From Candidatus Gemmiger avistercoris (lineage in GTDB: Bacteria; Bacillota; Clostridia; Oscillospirales; Ruminococcaceae), in contig DXBF01000011.1 in assembly GCA_019116705.1 (NCBI GenBank), forward strand, positions 1 through 46,394: a stretch of 46,394 bases of DNA. The letters are read 5' to 3'. Both the position numbers and the translations under genes were made by a program. The notes below the pieces were generated by a model. The model saw only the letters and a list, made by a program, of their open reading frames with translations. It was not told the origin of the DNA and searched no databases. Of the stretch, positions 1-8,102 are shown one piece after another (within the stretch, counting starts at the first letter, position 1; every line of letters begins with the position of its first letter).

Positions 1-83
1 GGTGCTTCGTCATATTGATCATATCCTTTACAGCTTTCTGTTTCTCGCACCGGAGGATGGAGTGTTACTGCCATGTGGTACAT
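1..83 (-). CDS. Possible partial phage tail-end protein, cut by the window edge
   Basis: On the minus strand a reading frame runs open from ATG codons at 83 or 74 to the left edge. The same frame is also open back to the TAA at 135-137, so this could equally be the continuation of the interrupted gene to its right rather than a separate gene. The AAAAGG before the ATG at 83 is too close to be a good ribosome binding site; it sits about 11 nt before the ATG at 74. The encoded residues (MYHMAVTLHPPVRET...) match no family I recognise. The local sequence is AT-rich like its neighbour. Confidence 0.25.
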   Translation of the reverse strand, partial: MYHMAVTLHPPVRETESCKGYDQYDEA

Positions 84-134
84 AACCTTTTCTAAGCCTA
101 TATACCACTGTTCGAGGTAGACATAATCAGAATG

Positions 135-476
135 TTAATTTGTGTAATAGCAAACAACATCAACAAAAAGATTACCTAATGCGTCATTATTTCCCTCAGC
201 GTAGCGTACATTAAATTTTAGAATTCCAGTTGATGGATCATAAATAATATTTTCTATGTAAAGGTTTGACCAGGACGTACTCGTTCCCATATAAAAACGC
301 GTCATTTGAACAGCAAAATTCGCTGTGGTCAATTTTTTATATTCTGGAACGGCTTTGCAATCTACGCTTTGAGGCCATGTTGTCCCTATCCCATACACAC
401 TAATATTAAGACTCTTTATTATTGCTCTGTGAAAAACAGGCTTTCTATTTCAAGTTGTTTTTGGTGCAGTTGCCAT
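135..476 (-). pseudogene. Small tail-end gene interrupted by a nonsense codon at codon 9
   Basis: An ATG at 476 overlaps the stop of the preceding tail gene (TGATG) and has a very good ribosome binding site (GGAGGTGGAGTG). It reads MATAPKTT and then meets an in-frame TGA at 450-452. After that stop the same frame stays open for about 104 codons to TAA at 135-137, giving a plausible globular protein (...NISVYGIGTTWPQSVD... to ...VVCYYTN). Only the downstream part, from a GTG at 398 (87 aa), could be read as an intact ORF, and that start has no convincing ribosome binding site. I therefore read it as one tail-end gene broken by a point nonsense mutation (or a sequencing error). Function unknown. 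Its position after the baseplate protein and its AT-rich sequence suggest an exchangeable accessory gene. Confidence 0.5.
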
Positions 477-1540
477 CACTCCACCTCCGTCCTTATGATC
501 CAGTTCACAACGATTTCGGCAGCCGGTTTTTCTTTTACAATGACGCGAACTTTTCCTCCGTCCTGGCTGCGGGTTACGCCCGCATTAACGATGGCCAGCA
601 CCTCATCGAGAATCTCATCGGCGGCCGCAACGCCCGTTGGGTCATACCCGCAGCCGGTCAGGAACTCGCTGGCGGCCATGACAGTCGGCGCGCCGGGAGT
701 CACCGCCGTAAGCGTTACCTCCTGGGCCAGTGTGTACCCGGCGGCCTTCTCCTCGCTGGTCGAGGCCACCCAGCCGTCCAGTGTGAACTTGCCGGTGTAC
801 TTGGCAGCTACAGCATTGGCGTGGGTCTGTGCCGTATTGTCCGCGTAGTCGTACACGTCGGTGCCCTTGTTGTGGGTGTCGTACACCGCCTTCATCATCC
901 ACGCCGTGTCGCCCTCCACCGCCGCGATGGCGGCCTGCAGGGCGGCGATCTGCGCCTCGGCTTCTTCCTGGTGCTCGGCGATGGCCGTGGTCAGCTGCGC
1001 GAAGTAGGGCGCGGTGTCCAGGCTGCCGATGGTCTGCGCCACGACGCCGCAGCGCTCGGTGTCCAGCCGGGTGTCGGTGATGCTGGACTGCGTGATGGTG
1101 CTGCTGTTGGCCGCCACCGCGATGTCGGCCAGGCCCAACTCCCAGATGGTGGCGTCCCGCGTCAGGGCGGGGCGCTGCGGGGAGGAGGACGGCGTGCCTT
1201 TGAGGATGTACAGCTCGATGCTGCGCACCGCCAGGCTCAGGTCCAGCCGCCCCACCACCGTGTCGATGCGAGGCAACGTGCCGGCCGCTTCCAGCGTCAG
1301 CGTGCGGGTCTCAGTCTCGATGCCCATCGCCCCGCGGATGTGGAAGATGCCGGGGGTGATCTGCACCTGCAGGCCGGTCCCGGCCACCACCTGCAGGGCG
1401 TTGGTGGGCTTGTAGAAAATACCATCGGAGAAGTAGGCCGCAAAGACGGAGCGCAGAAACTCACTGTCCACCGCGCGGTCGTACAACGGCAGGCCCTGCT
1501 CGTCGTAAGTTACCTGCGACGTAAACGGATAAGATTGCAT
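476..1540 (-). CDS. Phage baseplate / tail-fibre structural protein
   Basis: 354 aa. The N-terminus (MQSYPFTSQVTYDEQGLPLYDR) leads into a beta-rich region, then an alanine/glutamate-rich helical stretch near residues 195-215 and a C-terminal domain. That architecture is typical of upper-baseplate or receptor-binding proteins that follow Gp37-like tail proteins in Firmicute siphoviruses. The start follows the stop of the preceding gene directly (TAAATG), and its own stop overlaps the next start (TGATG), so translation is coupled. No catalytic motif is visible. It could carry the host-binding function or only scaffold the fibre; order and composition, not a specific motif, support the call. Confidence 0.65.
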   Translation of the reverse strand: MQSYPFTSQVTYDEQGLPLYDRAVDSEFLRSVFAAYFSDGIFYKPTNALQVVAGTGLQVQITPGIFHIRGAMGIETETRTLTLEAAGTLPRIDTVVGRLDLSLAVRSIELYILKGTPSSSPQRPALTRDATIWELGLADIAVAANSSTITQSSITDTRLDTERCGVVAQTIGSLDTAPYFAQLTTAIAEHQEEAEAQIAALQAAIAAVEGDTAWMMKAVYDTHNKGTDVYDYADNTAQTHANAVAAKYTGKFTLDGWVASTSEEKAAGYTLAQEVTLTAVTPGAPTVMAASEFLTGCGYDPTGVAAADEILDEVLAIVNAGVTRSQDGGKVRVIVKEKPAAEIVVNWIIRTEVE

Positions 1541-2584
1541 TTAGTAGATCAGCCTCGCTTTCTGGATGTCGGTCAGCTTCTTGTCGCCCAGCTCGATCTC
1601 TACCGTGTGGTTATTCTGCTTGAACACCTCTCGCACGGTGACGATGCGGGCCTGCATGGCAAGGCCGATGTCCTCCACGATCACGTCCACCTTGTCGCCC
1701 AGGTCCCAGTCTTGCAGGTAGGCAAACCCGCTGGACGCCGCCTGGATGTCCACGTTCTTGATGATCTGGTAGTTCAGCAACTCGTCAAGGCCCTTCTGCT
1801 GCAGCCCGGCCAGGTACTCCGCCTCGGTCTGCTTTTCGGGGTCCCATCGCTCGCCACTGGCGTCCACAAACAGCACGTGCTTATACCCGCCGCCCGACAG
1901 GTCGGCGTAGGCCAGCTTGCGGTTTTCCTCCTGGTCCTGCCCGGCCACGATGGCGTAGTTCTTGTAGTTGGATCGGTCGCTGGAAACGTTCGCCTTGGTC
2001 AAATTACCGAAGCCATCGCTGAAGGTGACAAACGGGTTAGTGGTCTGCTCCTGTGTGCGATCCAGCCCCTGCCAGACCTCGGCCGTGATTGTGTTGGCAT
2101 CGTAGTCATACCGGCAACGCAGGCTGTGCTGGACGGTCTGCAGCTTGGTGTAGGCCACATCAGCCAGCTGGCCGCCGGTCTCCTGCCAGGAGGTCTCTTC
2201 GGCCTGCTCCGCCGGGGCGTCGGCCACCGTCAGCAGCGGGATATCGTCCTTGTATTGGCGCAGCATGGTCACCACCGTGGCCGGGATGCTGCCGCTGGCA
2301 TAATAGGTGGGGTAGACCACCTTGTCGTTGAGAATTGCCTCAAGGAAATACCCGGAAAGCTGCACGAACCGGCCCTTTACGTTCTCGGTCAGTTCCACCT
2401 TCTGAATGATACCCGTTTCGGGCCTGTCCTCGCTGTACAGGTAGGTCATGGCCGGGTCATATCTGGCCGCGGCGATCTGCACCGAAAACTGCCCAATCTT
2501 GTAGTATTCCCGGGTCCATTGCAGGTTAAAGTTGGGCAGGTAGTCGATGGGCTGGAAGCTGGAATCAAGCGCCAAAAGTTCCAT
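1541..2584 (-). CDS. Siphovirus Gp37-like (ReqiPepy6-type) tail protein
   Basis: About 347 aa. The opening (MELLALDSSFQPIDYL...NFNLQWTREY) and the later LGDKVDVIVEDIG and TVEIELGDKK stretches fit the family of tail proteins named after Rhodococcus phage ReqiPepy6 Gp37. These sit immediately after Dit and play the tail-associated hub role at the tail tip. I prefer the ATG at 2584 over the GTG at 2590, because the GGGGGT upstream lies about 6 nt from the ATG but runs into the GTG. It overlaps or abuts the Dit stop. Signs of transfer or damage are not seen. Confidence 0.8.
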   Translation of the reverse strand: MELLALDSSFQPIDYLPNFNLQWTREYYKIGQFSVQIAAARYDPAMTYLYSEDRPETGIIQKVELTENVKGRFVQLSGYFLEAILNDKVVYPTYYASGSIPATVVTMLRQYKDDIPLLTVADAPAEQAEETSWQETGGQLADVAYTKLQTVQHSLRCRYDYDANTITAEVWQGLDRTQEQTTNPFVTFSDGFGNLTKANVSSDRSNYKNYAIVAGQDQEENRKLAYADLSGGGYKHVLFVDASGERWDPEKQTEAEYLAGLQQKGLDELLNYQIIKNVDIQAASSGFAYLQDWDLGDKVDVIVEDIGLAMQARIVTVREVFKQNNHTVEIELGDKKLTDIQKARLIY

Positions 2585-2586
2585 CG

Positions 2587-3447
2587 TCACACCCCCAAAT
2601 ACTGTTTGTTGTAGCGCAGGACCACGTGCAGGTTGTTGTCGCCGTAGTCGGCCTCATACCGCACGGTGTTGGTGCCAGGGGTCATCTGCAGAGCCGTGAA
2701 TTTGCTGCCGCGGTCGGTCTTGTTGAGCACGTTGACCCCGTTTTTGGTGATGCGGATGCTGCGGGGGTTGGTGGTGATGGTCACCGTGTCCCCCTTGACC
2801 AGTTCATCGATCAGACGGACATAAGCGTTGTCCTTGATGATCTTGGGGTTGGTGACGGCGTCGTCCGCTGTCAGGATGATGGTGGGGTAAGCAGGCACGT
2901 CGCCGTCGTACTCGAAGATGACCGACCGGGTGAAGTTCGCCACGTCCACCAGCACGCCATAGGTGGGGTGGTCCATGTAGGGGAAGCCCCACCGCGGCGT
3001 GATGGCGGCGATGTCCTGGCCGAAGTCGTCCACGCTTTGCCAGTAGGGGTTGGCGGCGAGGAAGTAGGCGGACCAGGTCTGGGGAATGTTGACCTTCTGG
3101 TTGGGCACCTTGTGGGCCGTCAGTTCGGCGGAGAGCCAGTGGGTGGTGCCCATGTAGGTCAGATAGACCTTATAGGTGTGCTTGGGATTGAAGAAAGACT
3201 TGGCCTGTGCGCGGAACACAGGATTTTGAGCGACGGCCAAGGAGGTTGCATCCAACTGCAAATCGCGGGATTTGACATGCTTGCCGGTAACGGTCACGCC
3301 GTCGTCTGTGGCGTTGTCCTCGGTAAACAGTTCATAGACCGGGGCGTCCGCCCCATTGATGGCGGTGAGCAGCCAGTCCTTGCCGTCGGCCAGCAGTTCC
3401 ACCCCATCGTCCCGGACGATCCGGGCCACTACCACTCTGTCGATCAT
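2587..3447 (-). CDS. Distal tail protein (Dit-like, phage tail family)
   Basis: 286 aa. It lies directly after the tape measure gene, with an ATGA overlap, which is where Dit is found in siphoviruses. Dit forms the ring joining the tail tube to the baseplate. The sequence has the usual layout: a N-terminal beta domain with YKVYLTYMGTTHWLSAELTA and the W/Y-rich FLAANPYWQS segment near residue 135, then a C-terminal galectin-like beta region ending with a TMTPGTNTVRYEADYGD-like motif (here QMTPGTNTVRYEADYGD). That ending is characteristic of Sipho_tail proteins. Confidence is high on family and position. Confidence 0.85.
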   Translation of the reverse strand: MIDRVVVARIVRDDGVELLADGKDWLLTAINGADAPVYELFTEDNATDDGVTVTGKHVKSRDLQLDATSLAVAQNPVFRAQAKSFFNPKHTYKVYLTYMGTTHWLSAELTAHKVPNQKVNIPQTWSAYFLAANPYWQSVDDFGQDIAAITPRWGFPYMDHPTYGVLVDVANFTRSVIFEYDGDVPAYPTIILTADDAVTNPKIIKDNAYVRLIDELVKGDTVTITTNPRSIRITKNGVNVLNKTDRGSKFTALQMTPGTNTVRYEADYGDNNLHVVLRYNKQYLGV

Positions 3448-5462
3448 CGGCCACCTGCCAATCCATAGGTTTGCTGTACCCGGACAGCCCGGGCAAATTC
3501 GTCGGGGGTCTGTACCGGCTGGTTGAAGATAAAGGTCTGCTGGGGGCTGCCGCCCACCGCCCCGCCGGGGCCCGCAAACGCAGGCTGCCAGCGGGCGGCG
3601 TCAAAGGCCAGAGAGGGACCGGGCAGCGGGGCGGCCACCATGTCGGTGGCCTGCTGCATGGCACTGCGCAGCGGCGCCAGGTTGCGGCTGATGCCCTCGG
3701 CGATGCCCGCCGGGATGAACCGCCCTACCTGGTCACGCATGACCTTGGAGGGGGATGCGATCCCCAGGAACTCCTTGGCCGCATTGAGGGCCGCGGACGC
3801 TGCCGATTTTGCAGCGTCTATAATGACGCCCACACCGCTGGCGATGCCGTTTGCAATACCCTGGATGATGTTGCCGCCGATGCTCAGCCAGTCATAGGAG
3901 AGGAAGGCATCCACGATCCCCGAAATGATCTGCGGGATCGCGGCGATCACCTGGGGGATCGCCTGGATCAGACCAGCGACCAACTGCCCGATGAGGCTGA
4001 TGCCGGTCTGCAGGATCTGTGGAAGCTGCTGCAGGATACCGGCCGCAAATTGCAGGATCACCTGGAACGCGGTGGTCACGATCTGGGGCAGGTTGCTGAC
4101 GACGCCCTGCACCACCTGCAGGACCATCTGGACACCTGCCTGCAAAAGCTGCGGCAACGCCGAAAGAACAGAGGTATAAAACTGTGTCATAAGGGTTCCG
4201 GCCGTCGTCAGCAGGGATGGAAGGCTTTGCACGACCCCGTTCACGAGGGTCGAAACGATCTGCATACCTGCCGTGAGCAACTGCACACAGGCCGCTATGA
4301 TCGAGGTCCCAAACTGACCTATCATGTTACCTGCCTGGGCCAGCAGCGCAGGCAGCCCCTGCACGGCCCCGGCGACCAGTTGCTGCACCATCTGAACTCC
4401 GCTTTGCAGCAACACCGGCAGCTGTGTGGTCACCGCCGTCTGGAAAGAGGTCAGCATAGTACGGGCGGCTGCCATCATCTGCGGCCCGGCCTGGCCCAGG
4501 GCCGCCATAGCCTGCGGCAGCAAGGTGGCAAGCCCTGCCGCCAGCTGCGGCCCCAGGGTCTGCACGAAGGTCACCAGCGCCCCGGGCAGGGCGGACAGAA
4601 TGTTGCCCACCGCCGGGAGAAGGTTGCCGATCAGGAAGGTGGTCACGGTCTGGGCCAGGCCATTCAGCGCCGGCTGGATGTCCCGTCCCAGGGTCAGGTC
4701 GGCCAGCACGTTGCTGGCGGCTGCCTTCATGGAGGCAAAGGACCCGGACAGGGTGGTGGCTGCTTCCTGAGCGGTGGTGCCGGTGATGCCCAGGTCGTCC
4801 TGGATCACGCCGATGGCGTCGATGATGGAACTGAATGGAACGTCCTTGACGGTCTCAGCCGTGACCTGGATGGAATCCCCCAGAACGCCGCTGTCGTTGA
4901 TGAGCCGGGCCATTTCCGCCTGGGTGCCGCCGTAGCCGAGCTTCAAGTTGTCCAACATGGTGTAGTTGTCCTTCGCAAAGCCCTGATAGGCATACTGGAT
5001 GGCAGACATATCGGTGCCCATCTTGTTGGCATTGTCGGACATCTGCACGATGGCCTTATCGGCATAACTGGCCGCAGCCTCGGTGTCGCCGCCCAGCCCC
5101 TGCAGCAGGGTGGCCGAGAAACTGGTCACCTGCTCCATGTAGCTGTTGGCCGATACGCCGGCCGTGCGGTAGGCGTTGTCGGCTGCCGCAATGACCCGGT
5201 CGGCGCTGCCCTTGAACAGCGTTTCGACACCGCCGATGCTCTGCTCGAGCGCGGCGCCCTCGGTCAGGGCCTTGCCCAGCGCCGCGCCGATACCGGCGGC
5301 GGTAATAACGCCCTTGATGGAGCCGGCCAGCTTCTGCCCCCAGCTTTGCCCGACGCTGGCCGCGTCCCCGCCCAGGGCTTCGGCCAGGTTGCCCTTGATG
5401 CCCTGGGCCGAGGGCATGATCTGCACATAGGCTTTCGCCAGGGTGGTGCCGTTTTCAGCCAC
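3444..5462 (-). CDS. Tail tape measure protein
   Basis: 672 aa, GTG start at 5462 with AGGAGG 8 nt upstream. It is alanine/glycine/glutamine-rich and mostly helical. Between roughly residues 330 and 545 it shows a run of hydrophobic segments, most separated by a Leu-Pro or Ile-Pro step every 18-20 residues. The C-terminus contains EFLGIASPSKVMRDQVG, a segment recurrent in Firmicute tape measure proteins. The protein sets tail length and is ejected with the DNA; by the usual ratio of about 0.15 nm per residue the tail would be near 100 nm (inference). It follows the tail chaperone pair, as expected. Confidence 0.9.
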   Translation of the reverse strand: MAENGTTLAKAYVQIMPSAQGIKGNLAEALGGDAASVGQSWGQKLAGSIKGVITAAGIGAALGKALTEGAALEQSIGGVETLFKGSADRVIAAADNAYRTAGVSANSYMEQVTSFSATLLQGLGGDTEAAASYADKAIVQMSDNANKMGTDMSAIQYAYQGFAKDNYTMLDNLKLGYGGTQAEMARLINDSGVLGDSIQVTAETVKDVPFSSIIDAIGVIQDDLGITGTTAQEAATTLSGSFASMKAAASNVLADLTLGRDIQPALNGLAQTVTTFLIGNLLPAVGNILSALPGALVTFVQTLGPQLAAGLATLLPQAMAALGQAGPQMMAAARTMLTSFQTAVTTQLPVLLQSGVQMVQQLVAGAVQGLPALLAQAGNMIGQFGTSIIAACVQLLTAGMQIVSTLVNGVVQSLPSLLTTAGTLMTQFYTSVLSALPQLLQAGVQMVLQVVQGVVSNLPQIVTTAFQVILQFAAGILQQLPQILQTGISLIGQLVAGLIQAIPQVIAAIPQIISGIVDAFLSYDWLSIGGNIIQGIANGIASGVGVIIDAAKSAASAALNAAKEFLGIASPSKVMRDQVGRFIPAGIAEGISRNLAPLRSAMQQATDMVAAPLPGPSLAFDAARWQPAFAGPGGAVGGSPQQTFIFNQPVQTPDEFARAVRVQQTYGLAGGR

Positions 5463-5850
5463 GGGGGACCCCTCCTTTCACAAATTCGCTGCGGGCCGCC
5501 CAGAACGCCTCCGGCGTATCGTAGGCCTGCAGGTCGTTTTTCTTTTCCTGGACCGGGGCGGTCAGCGCCTGCAGTATGCTGACGGGCCGGTTGCGGCCGG
5601 CCTGGGCGTCCTTGCTCTGCATCCACACCAGCAGCGCCAGGTCGTCGGCGATCCTGGCTTGCAGCTGCAGGGGCAGGGGGACCGCAGCCCCCGAAAGCCG
5701 CGTCATGACCCGGGAGCCCAGGGGCAGACCGGCGGCCAGGGTGGCCGCTTGCCGCGCGCCCAGGCTGCGCCAGTCCAGCAGGCGGTAGGTCTCGGCAAAA
5801 TCGCAGACCAGGTCCCCCTCGCCGTCCGCCAGTACCCGGGCCAGGAACAT
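5455..5850 (-). CDS. Tail assembly chaperone, frameshift-extension part (gpT-like, DUF5361-like)
   Basis: 131 aa if started at the ATG at 5850, which overlaps the stop of the upstream chaperone gene (TGATG). That ATG has only a weak upstream GGAA. A -1 shift on the A AAA AAC heptamer at 5859-5853 would instead join it to the upstream protein, giving a fusion of about 222 aa (gpG-T type). Such fusions bind tape measure protein and recruit tail tube subunits during assembly. The sequence is helical, with LDWRSLGARQAATLAAGLP, and ends ...AFWAARSEFVKGGVPRG just before the tape measure gene. I judge the fused product the more likely functional form. Confidence 0.75.
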   Translation of the reverse strand: MFLARVLADGEGDLVCDFAETYRLLDWRSLGARQAATLAAGLPLGSRVMTRLSGAAVPLPLQLQARIADDLALLVWMQSKDAQAGRNRPVSILQALTAPVQEKKNDLQAYDTPEAFWAARSEFVKGGVPRG

Positions 5851-6122
5851 CAGTTTTTTCCGGCGTCCCCGCAGGCGTCGAAAATCTCCCCGATAGCTTC
5901 GGCTACCGCCTTGACGGGTACATTGCCCGCCGGGGTGCGCAGGTGATCGTACAGCGCGCGGCGCTGGTCCTTGCCCAGCAGCAGGCGGCAAACGCGGGAG
6001 ATCTGCAGGGGGTCGTTCTCGTTGAGGTCTGCCAGGGCGTCCAGCAGTTCCATGTTGTCGAGGTTTTCCTCGGGGATGGAGAAGGAAAAGCCGCTCTGGG
6101 TGGTTCCCGTTTTTGCTGCCAT
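5850..6122 (-). CDS. Tail assembly chaperone (gpG-like)
   Basis: 90 aa, ATG at 6122 with AAGGAGG located inside the 3' end of the tail tube gene. It is a small acidic protein (SIPEENLDNMELLDALADL...) placed between the major tail protein and the tape measure gene, the invariant location of the gpG-type chaperone. It ends GDAGKN-stop, where the last codons GGA AAA AAC TGA carry a canonical slippery heptamer in the correct register. The standalone protein would be the major product and the frameshifted fusion the minor one. Confidence 0.8.
   Translation of the reverse strand: MAAKTGTTQSGFSFSIPEENLDNMELLDALADLNENDPLQISRVCRLLLGKDQRRALYDHLRTPAGNVPVKAVAEAIGEIFDACGDAGKN
5853..5859 (-). promoter_or_regulatory. 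Programmed -1 ribosomal frameshift site (A AAA AAC)
   Basis: Minus-strand AAAAAAC lies as X XXY YYZ in the zero frame (GGA AAA AAC), directly before the UGA stop. Slippage by -1 reads CTG ATG TTC and enters the downstream chaperone frame with no stop in between. Such shifts in this pair of tail genes are conserved among long-tailed phages. Confidence 0.75.
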
Positions 6123-6697
6123 CAGACTGCCTCCTTCTTGACGATGTACTCATGGTGGGTGCTGCCGGTATCATCGGCGGTGGCCACCAGGGTCACGTCG
6201 TAGCCCACCGGCTCGGAATCGTTGTAGACGATGTCATCCATCTCGGAGATGCTGGCCGAGGGGATGACGATGCGCTTGAAATCGCCGCCTTTCAGGGTCA
6301 TTTCGATCACATAGGCGGCAGGGCCGGGGTCCTCGGCGGTGACGTCGACGGTAATGCCGGTGTCAAGAGTCCCGGCCACATGGCTGTCGCCGTAGACCAT
6401 CTTGAGCACATCGACGTTTTTCGCCTCGATGAGCTTGAACTGGAAGGTGTCGGGCTTCTCGGTCTGGGTGCTCAGCACGACATCGCCGCCCCAGGCCTTG
6501 GTCTGCTCGCTCTCGGGGCTGTTCGAGTTGGTGACGCCGTCCTCCGAGACGTAGCCCAGGCACTTGAAGGCTGCGTTCAGTTCGGTCTTGGCGTCGGTGG
6601 GCAGCGTAGAGCCCACCGGGGCGCGGAAGATGGCGCCGGTGATTTTGGGCTTGCCCGCGGTCACGTTGGACGCTTTGTTTTTGCTGGCAGTTGCCAT
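6122..6697 (-). CDS. Major tail (tube) protein
   Basis: 191 aa from the ATG at 6697 (MATASKNKASN...). An upstream in-frame ATG at 6706 exists, but AAGGA lies 8 nt before 6697 and abuts 6706, so 6697 is preferred. The protein (ITGAIFRAPVGSTLPTDA ... FKCLGYVSEDGV ... STQTEKPDTFQFKLIEA) matches the tail tube family of Firmicute siphoviruses (phi13/TP901-1-like). It polymerises around the tape measure. It sits between the tail completion genes and the tail chaperones. Confidence 0.85.
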   Translation of the reverse strand: MATASKNKASNVTAGKPKITGAIFRAPVGSTLPTDAKTELNAAFKCLGYVSEDGVTNSNSPESEQTKAWGGDVVLSTQTEKPDTFQFKLIEAKNVDVLKMVYGDSHVAGTLDTGITVDVTAEDPGPAAYVIEMTLKGGDFKRIVIPSASISEMDDIVYNDSEPVGYDVTLVATADDTGSTHHEYIVKKEAV

Positions 6698-6714
6698 TTC
6701 GTTCATCCTTTCTG

Positions 6715-7062
6715 TCAGTAGTGGGTCACATCGTACACCGCCTGGTAGCGGTAGCGCTTGGTGGCCGTATCGGTGAAGTTGTAGTCGCTGTTGAGCCGGG
6801 AGGAAACGATTTCGTCCAGTTCGTCCAGCCCATCCATGGCGGCCTTGACCTGCTCGTTGAGTTCCATGGCTGCCAGCAGGGTGGGGCCGTAGGACTGCAC
6901 GGCGAACTGGGACGTGCAGAGGTGGTCCGCCCGGCTGGAGGAGGTCTTTTCCAGCACGACGAACTGCGCCGCCCGGTCTGTACCGGCGGGGACTTCCATC
7001 CCCACCGGCACTTCCAGCGCAGCGGCCAGGTGTTCCAGCACGATCTGCTCGATCATTTTCAT
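6715..7062 (-). CDS. Tail completion / tail terminator-like protein
   Basis: 115 aa (MKMIEQIVLEHLAAAL...). It starts at 7062 with AGGAG 4 nt upstream; an alternative ATG at 7056 has a 10-nt spacing. It has the length, helical N-terminus and C-terminal YRYQAVYDVTHY beta strand of tail-terminator proteins, and lies immediately before the major tail protein as such genes do. It overlaps the preceding gene by 4 nt. The role, capping the tail tube for head joining, is inferred from size and position. Confidence 0.6.
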   Translation of the reverse strand: MKMIEQIVLEHLAAALEVPVGMEVPAGTDRAAQFVVLEKTSSSRADHLCTSQFAVQSYGPTLLAAMELNEQVKAAMDGLDELDEIVSSRLNSDYNFTDTATKRYRYQAVYDVTHY

Positions 7063-7388
7063 TTTCTCCTTTGGTAAGAGGACACCCAGGTTTTCTTCCC
7101 GTTCCTCCCTGTGCGCCAGTAGCCTTGCACGACTTTTCCTGTGCGGGCGCTATTTCCCATGGTTTTCAACATGGTATTGTTTTGCAGGTTATCGGCGATC
7201 GCTTGCGGGTCGTCGGTATAGACGCGGTACACAACGCGGGTCGGGGCTGTGAAGGATTCGATGTTATAGCCTCTTCCCAGTTCGGATTTTTTCTTCCGTG
7301 CTTGCCGCTCGCATTCGGCAGCGAGGTCTTTTGACTTCAACAGCGCTCGAACCCCGGCAGAGTTCAGCACCACCCGCACCTTAGCCAT
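7059..7388 (-). CDS. HK97 gp10-family head-tail / neck protein
   Basis: 109 aa, basic. It begins MAKVRVVLNSAGVRALLKSK and contains CERQARKKKSELGRGYNIESF and a C-terminal GYWRTGRNGKKTWVSSYQRRK-like segment. That N-terminal 'Sxxvr.llks' helix followed by a conserved tRVVYRVYTDDPQA strand is typical of HK97 gp10-type proteins in Firmicute phages. It overlaps its downstream neighbour by 4 nt and its upstream neighbour by 8 nt, in the connector cluster. Confidence 0.65.
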   Translation of the reverse strand: MAKVRVVLNSAGVRALLKSKDLAAECERQARKKKSELGRGYNIESFTAPTRVVYRVYTDDPQAIADNLQNNTMLKTMGNSARTGKVVQGYWRTGRNGKKTWVSSYQRRK

Positions 7389-7713
7389 ACCGTTCCACCT
7401 TCACTTTCTTGTTCCAGGCCAGAGGGATCAGGTCCTCGATGCCCTGGGTCACGCCGCCGTAGGTGCGGAACTTCTGGCCGAAAAACTCGACCGTGACCTC
7501 GTCCCAGTTGTGCGTGTCCCCCTTGGGGATGCCCAGCGTGTAGGCAATGTGCTTGCCGTACAGCTGCAGGTCGTTGACGATGTCCTCGGCGGTGGGTTCC
7601 CCCACCAGCACGCCGGGCACCTCTACCGGCACTTCCTCGTAAACCGGGGCGTGCAGGGCGTCGGTGCCGGTCTGCCGCTTTTCGTAGAGCAGCACAGTGA
7701 TGCCATGAATCAT
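7381..7713 (-). CDS. Minor capsid / head-tail connector protein
   Basis: 110 aa from the ATG at 7713, which overlaps the previous stop (ATGA). It contains VYEEVPVEVPGVLVGEPTAEDIVND and TLGIPKGDTHNWDEVTVEFFGQKFRTYGG, a pattern I associate with the head-closure (stopper-like) proteins that follow Gp19/Gp15/Gp42-type connectors. The role is inferred mainly from order: capsid, adaptor, this gene, gp10-like, tail terminator. Confidence 0.6.
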   Translation of the reverse strand: MIHGITVLLYEKRQTGTDALHAPVYEEVPVEVPGVLVGEPTAEDIVNDLQLYGKHIAYTLGIPKGDTHNWDEVTVEFFGQKFRTYGGVTQGIEDLIPLAWNKKVKVERYG

Positions 7714-8093
7714 ACCGTCAGGTCCTCCACAGGGCTGCGGGCGCCGATCTTGTCGCCGACGCCCAGCAGCTTCTTTTCCAGTTTGGAGAGGTAGAGTTCG
7801 CCCACCGAGCCGCCGGACATCGTCCAGGTCTGGGAGTAGCCCAGCGCCGAGGCCGACCCCTGGGAGGCACCCATGGGGAAGGTCACGGCGTTCTGGGCGG
7901 CCCCCGGTCCGGCGTCCAGCTGGCGGCGCACCATCCGGCAGGAGACCAGCTGCTTGCGCTCCGTTTCGGCGTCCTGGTTGTAGGCGTCGATGACGACGCC
8001 CGCCTCGTCCAGCAGCTCGTCGCACAGCGTCTTTTCGTCGTCGCTCAGCGGGCGAAAGCCGGCTTCGACGTCCTCTACCGTTGCATAGCGCAT
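7710..8093 (-). CDS. Gp19/Gp15/Gp42-family head-tail adaptor
   Basis: 127 aa with a GAGGTGA ribosome binding site. It opens MRYATVEDVEAGFRPLSDDE, followed by a helix-rich LLDEAGVVIDAY segment and QNAVTFPMGASQGSASALGYSQTWTM. The 'Gyvtq.vG..S.Sf.m'-like centre is the signature of the phage Gp19/Gp15/Gp42 adaptor family. These proteins bind the portal vertex and begin the neck. It lies after the capsid gene and a small accessory gene. Confidence 0.75.
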   Translation of the reverse strand: MRYATVEDVEAGFRPLSDDEKTLCDELLDEAGVVIDAYNQDAETERKQLVSCRMVRRQLDAGPGAAQNAVTFPMGASQGSASALGYSQTWTMSGGSVGELYLSKLEKKLLGVGDKIGARSPVEDLTV

Positions 8094-8102
8094 GCCGTCA
8101 CC

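Noticed and set aside
450-452. TGA recoded as Trp in the phage, rescuing the tail-end gene
   Set aside because: TGA is used as the terminal stop of many other phage genes here (for example at 5850, 7710, 20565), so general recoding is not tenable.
422-2614. A 730-codon plus-strand frame over the tail genes
   Set aside because: Opposite two well-supported tail genes, with low-complexity Gly/Val/Arg/His composition and no family resemblance; a shadow frame.
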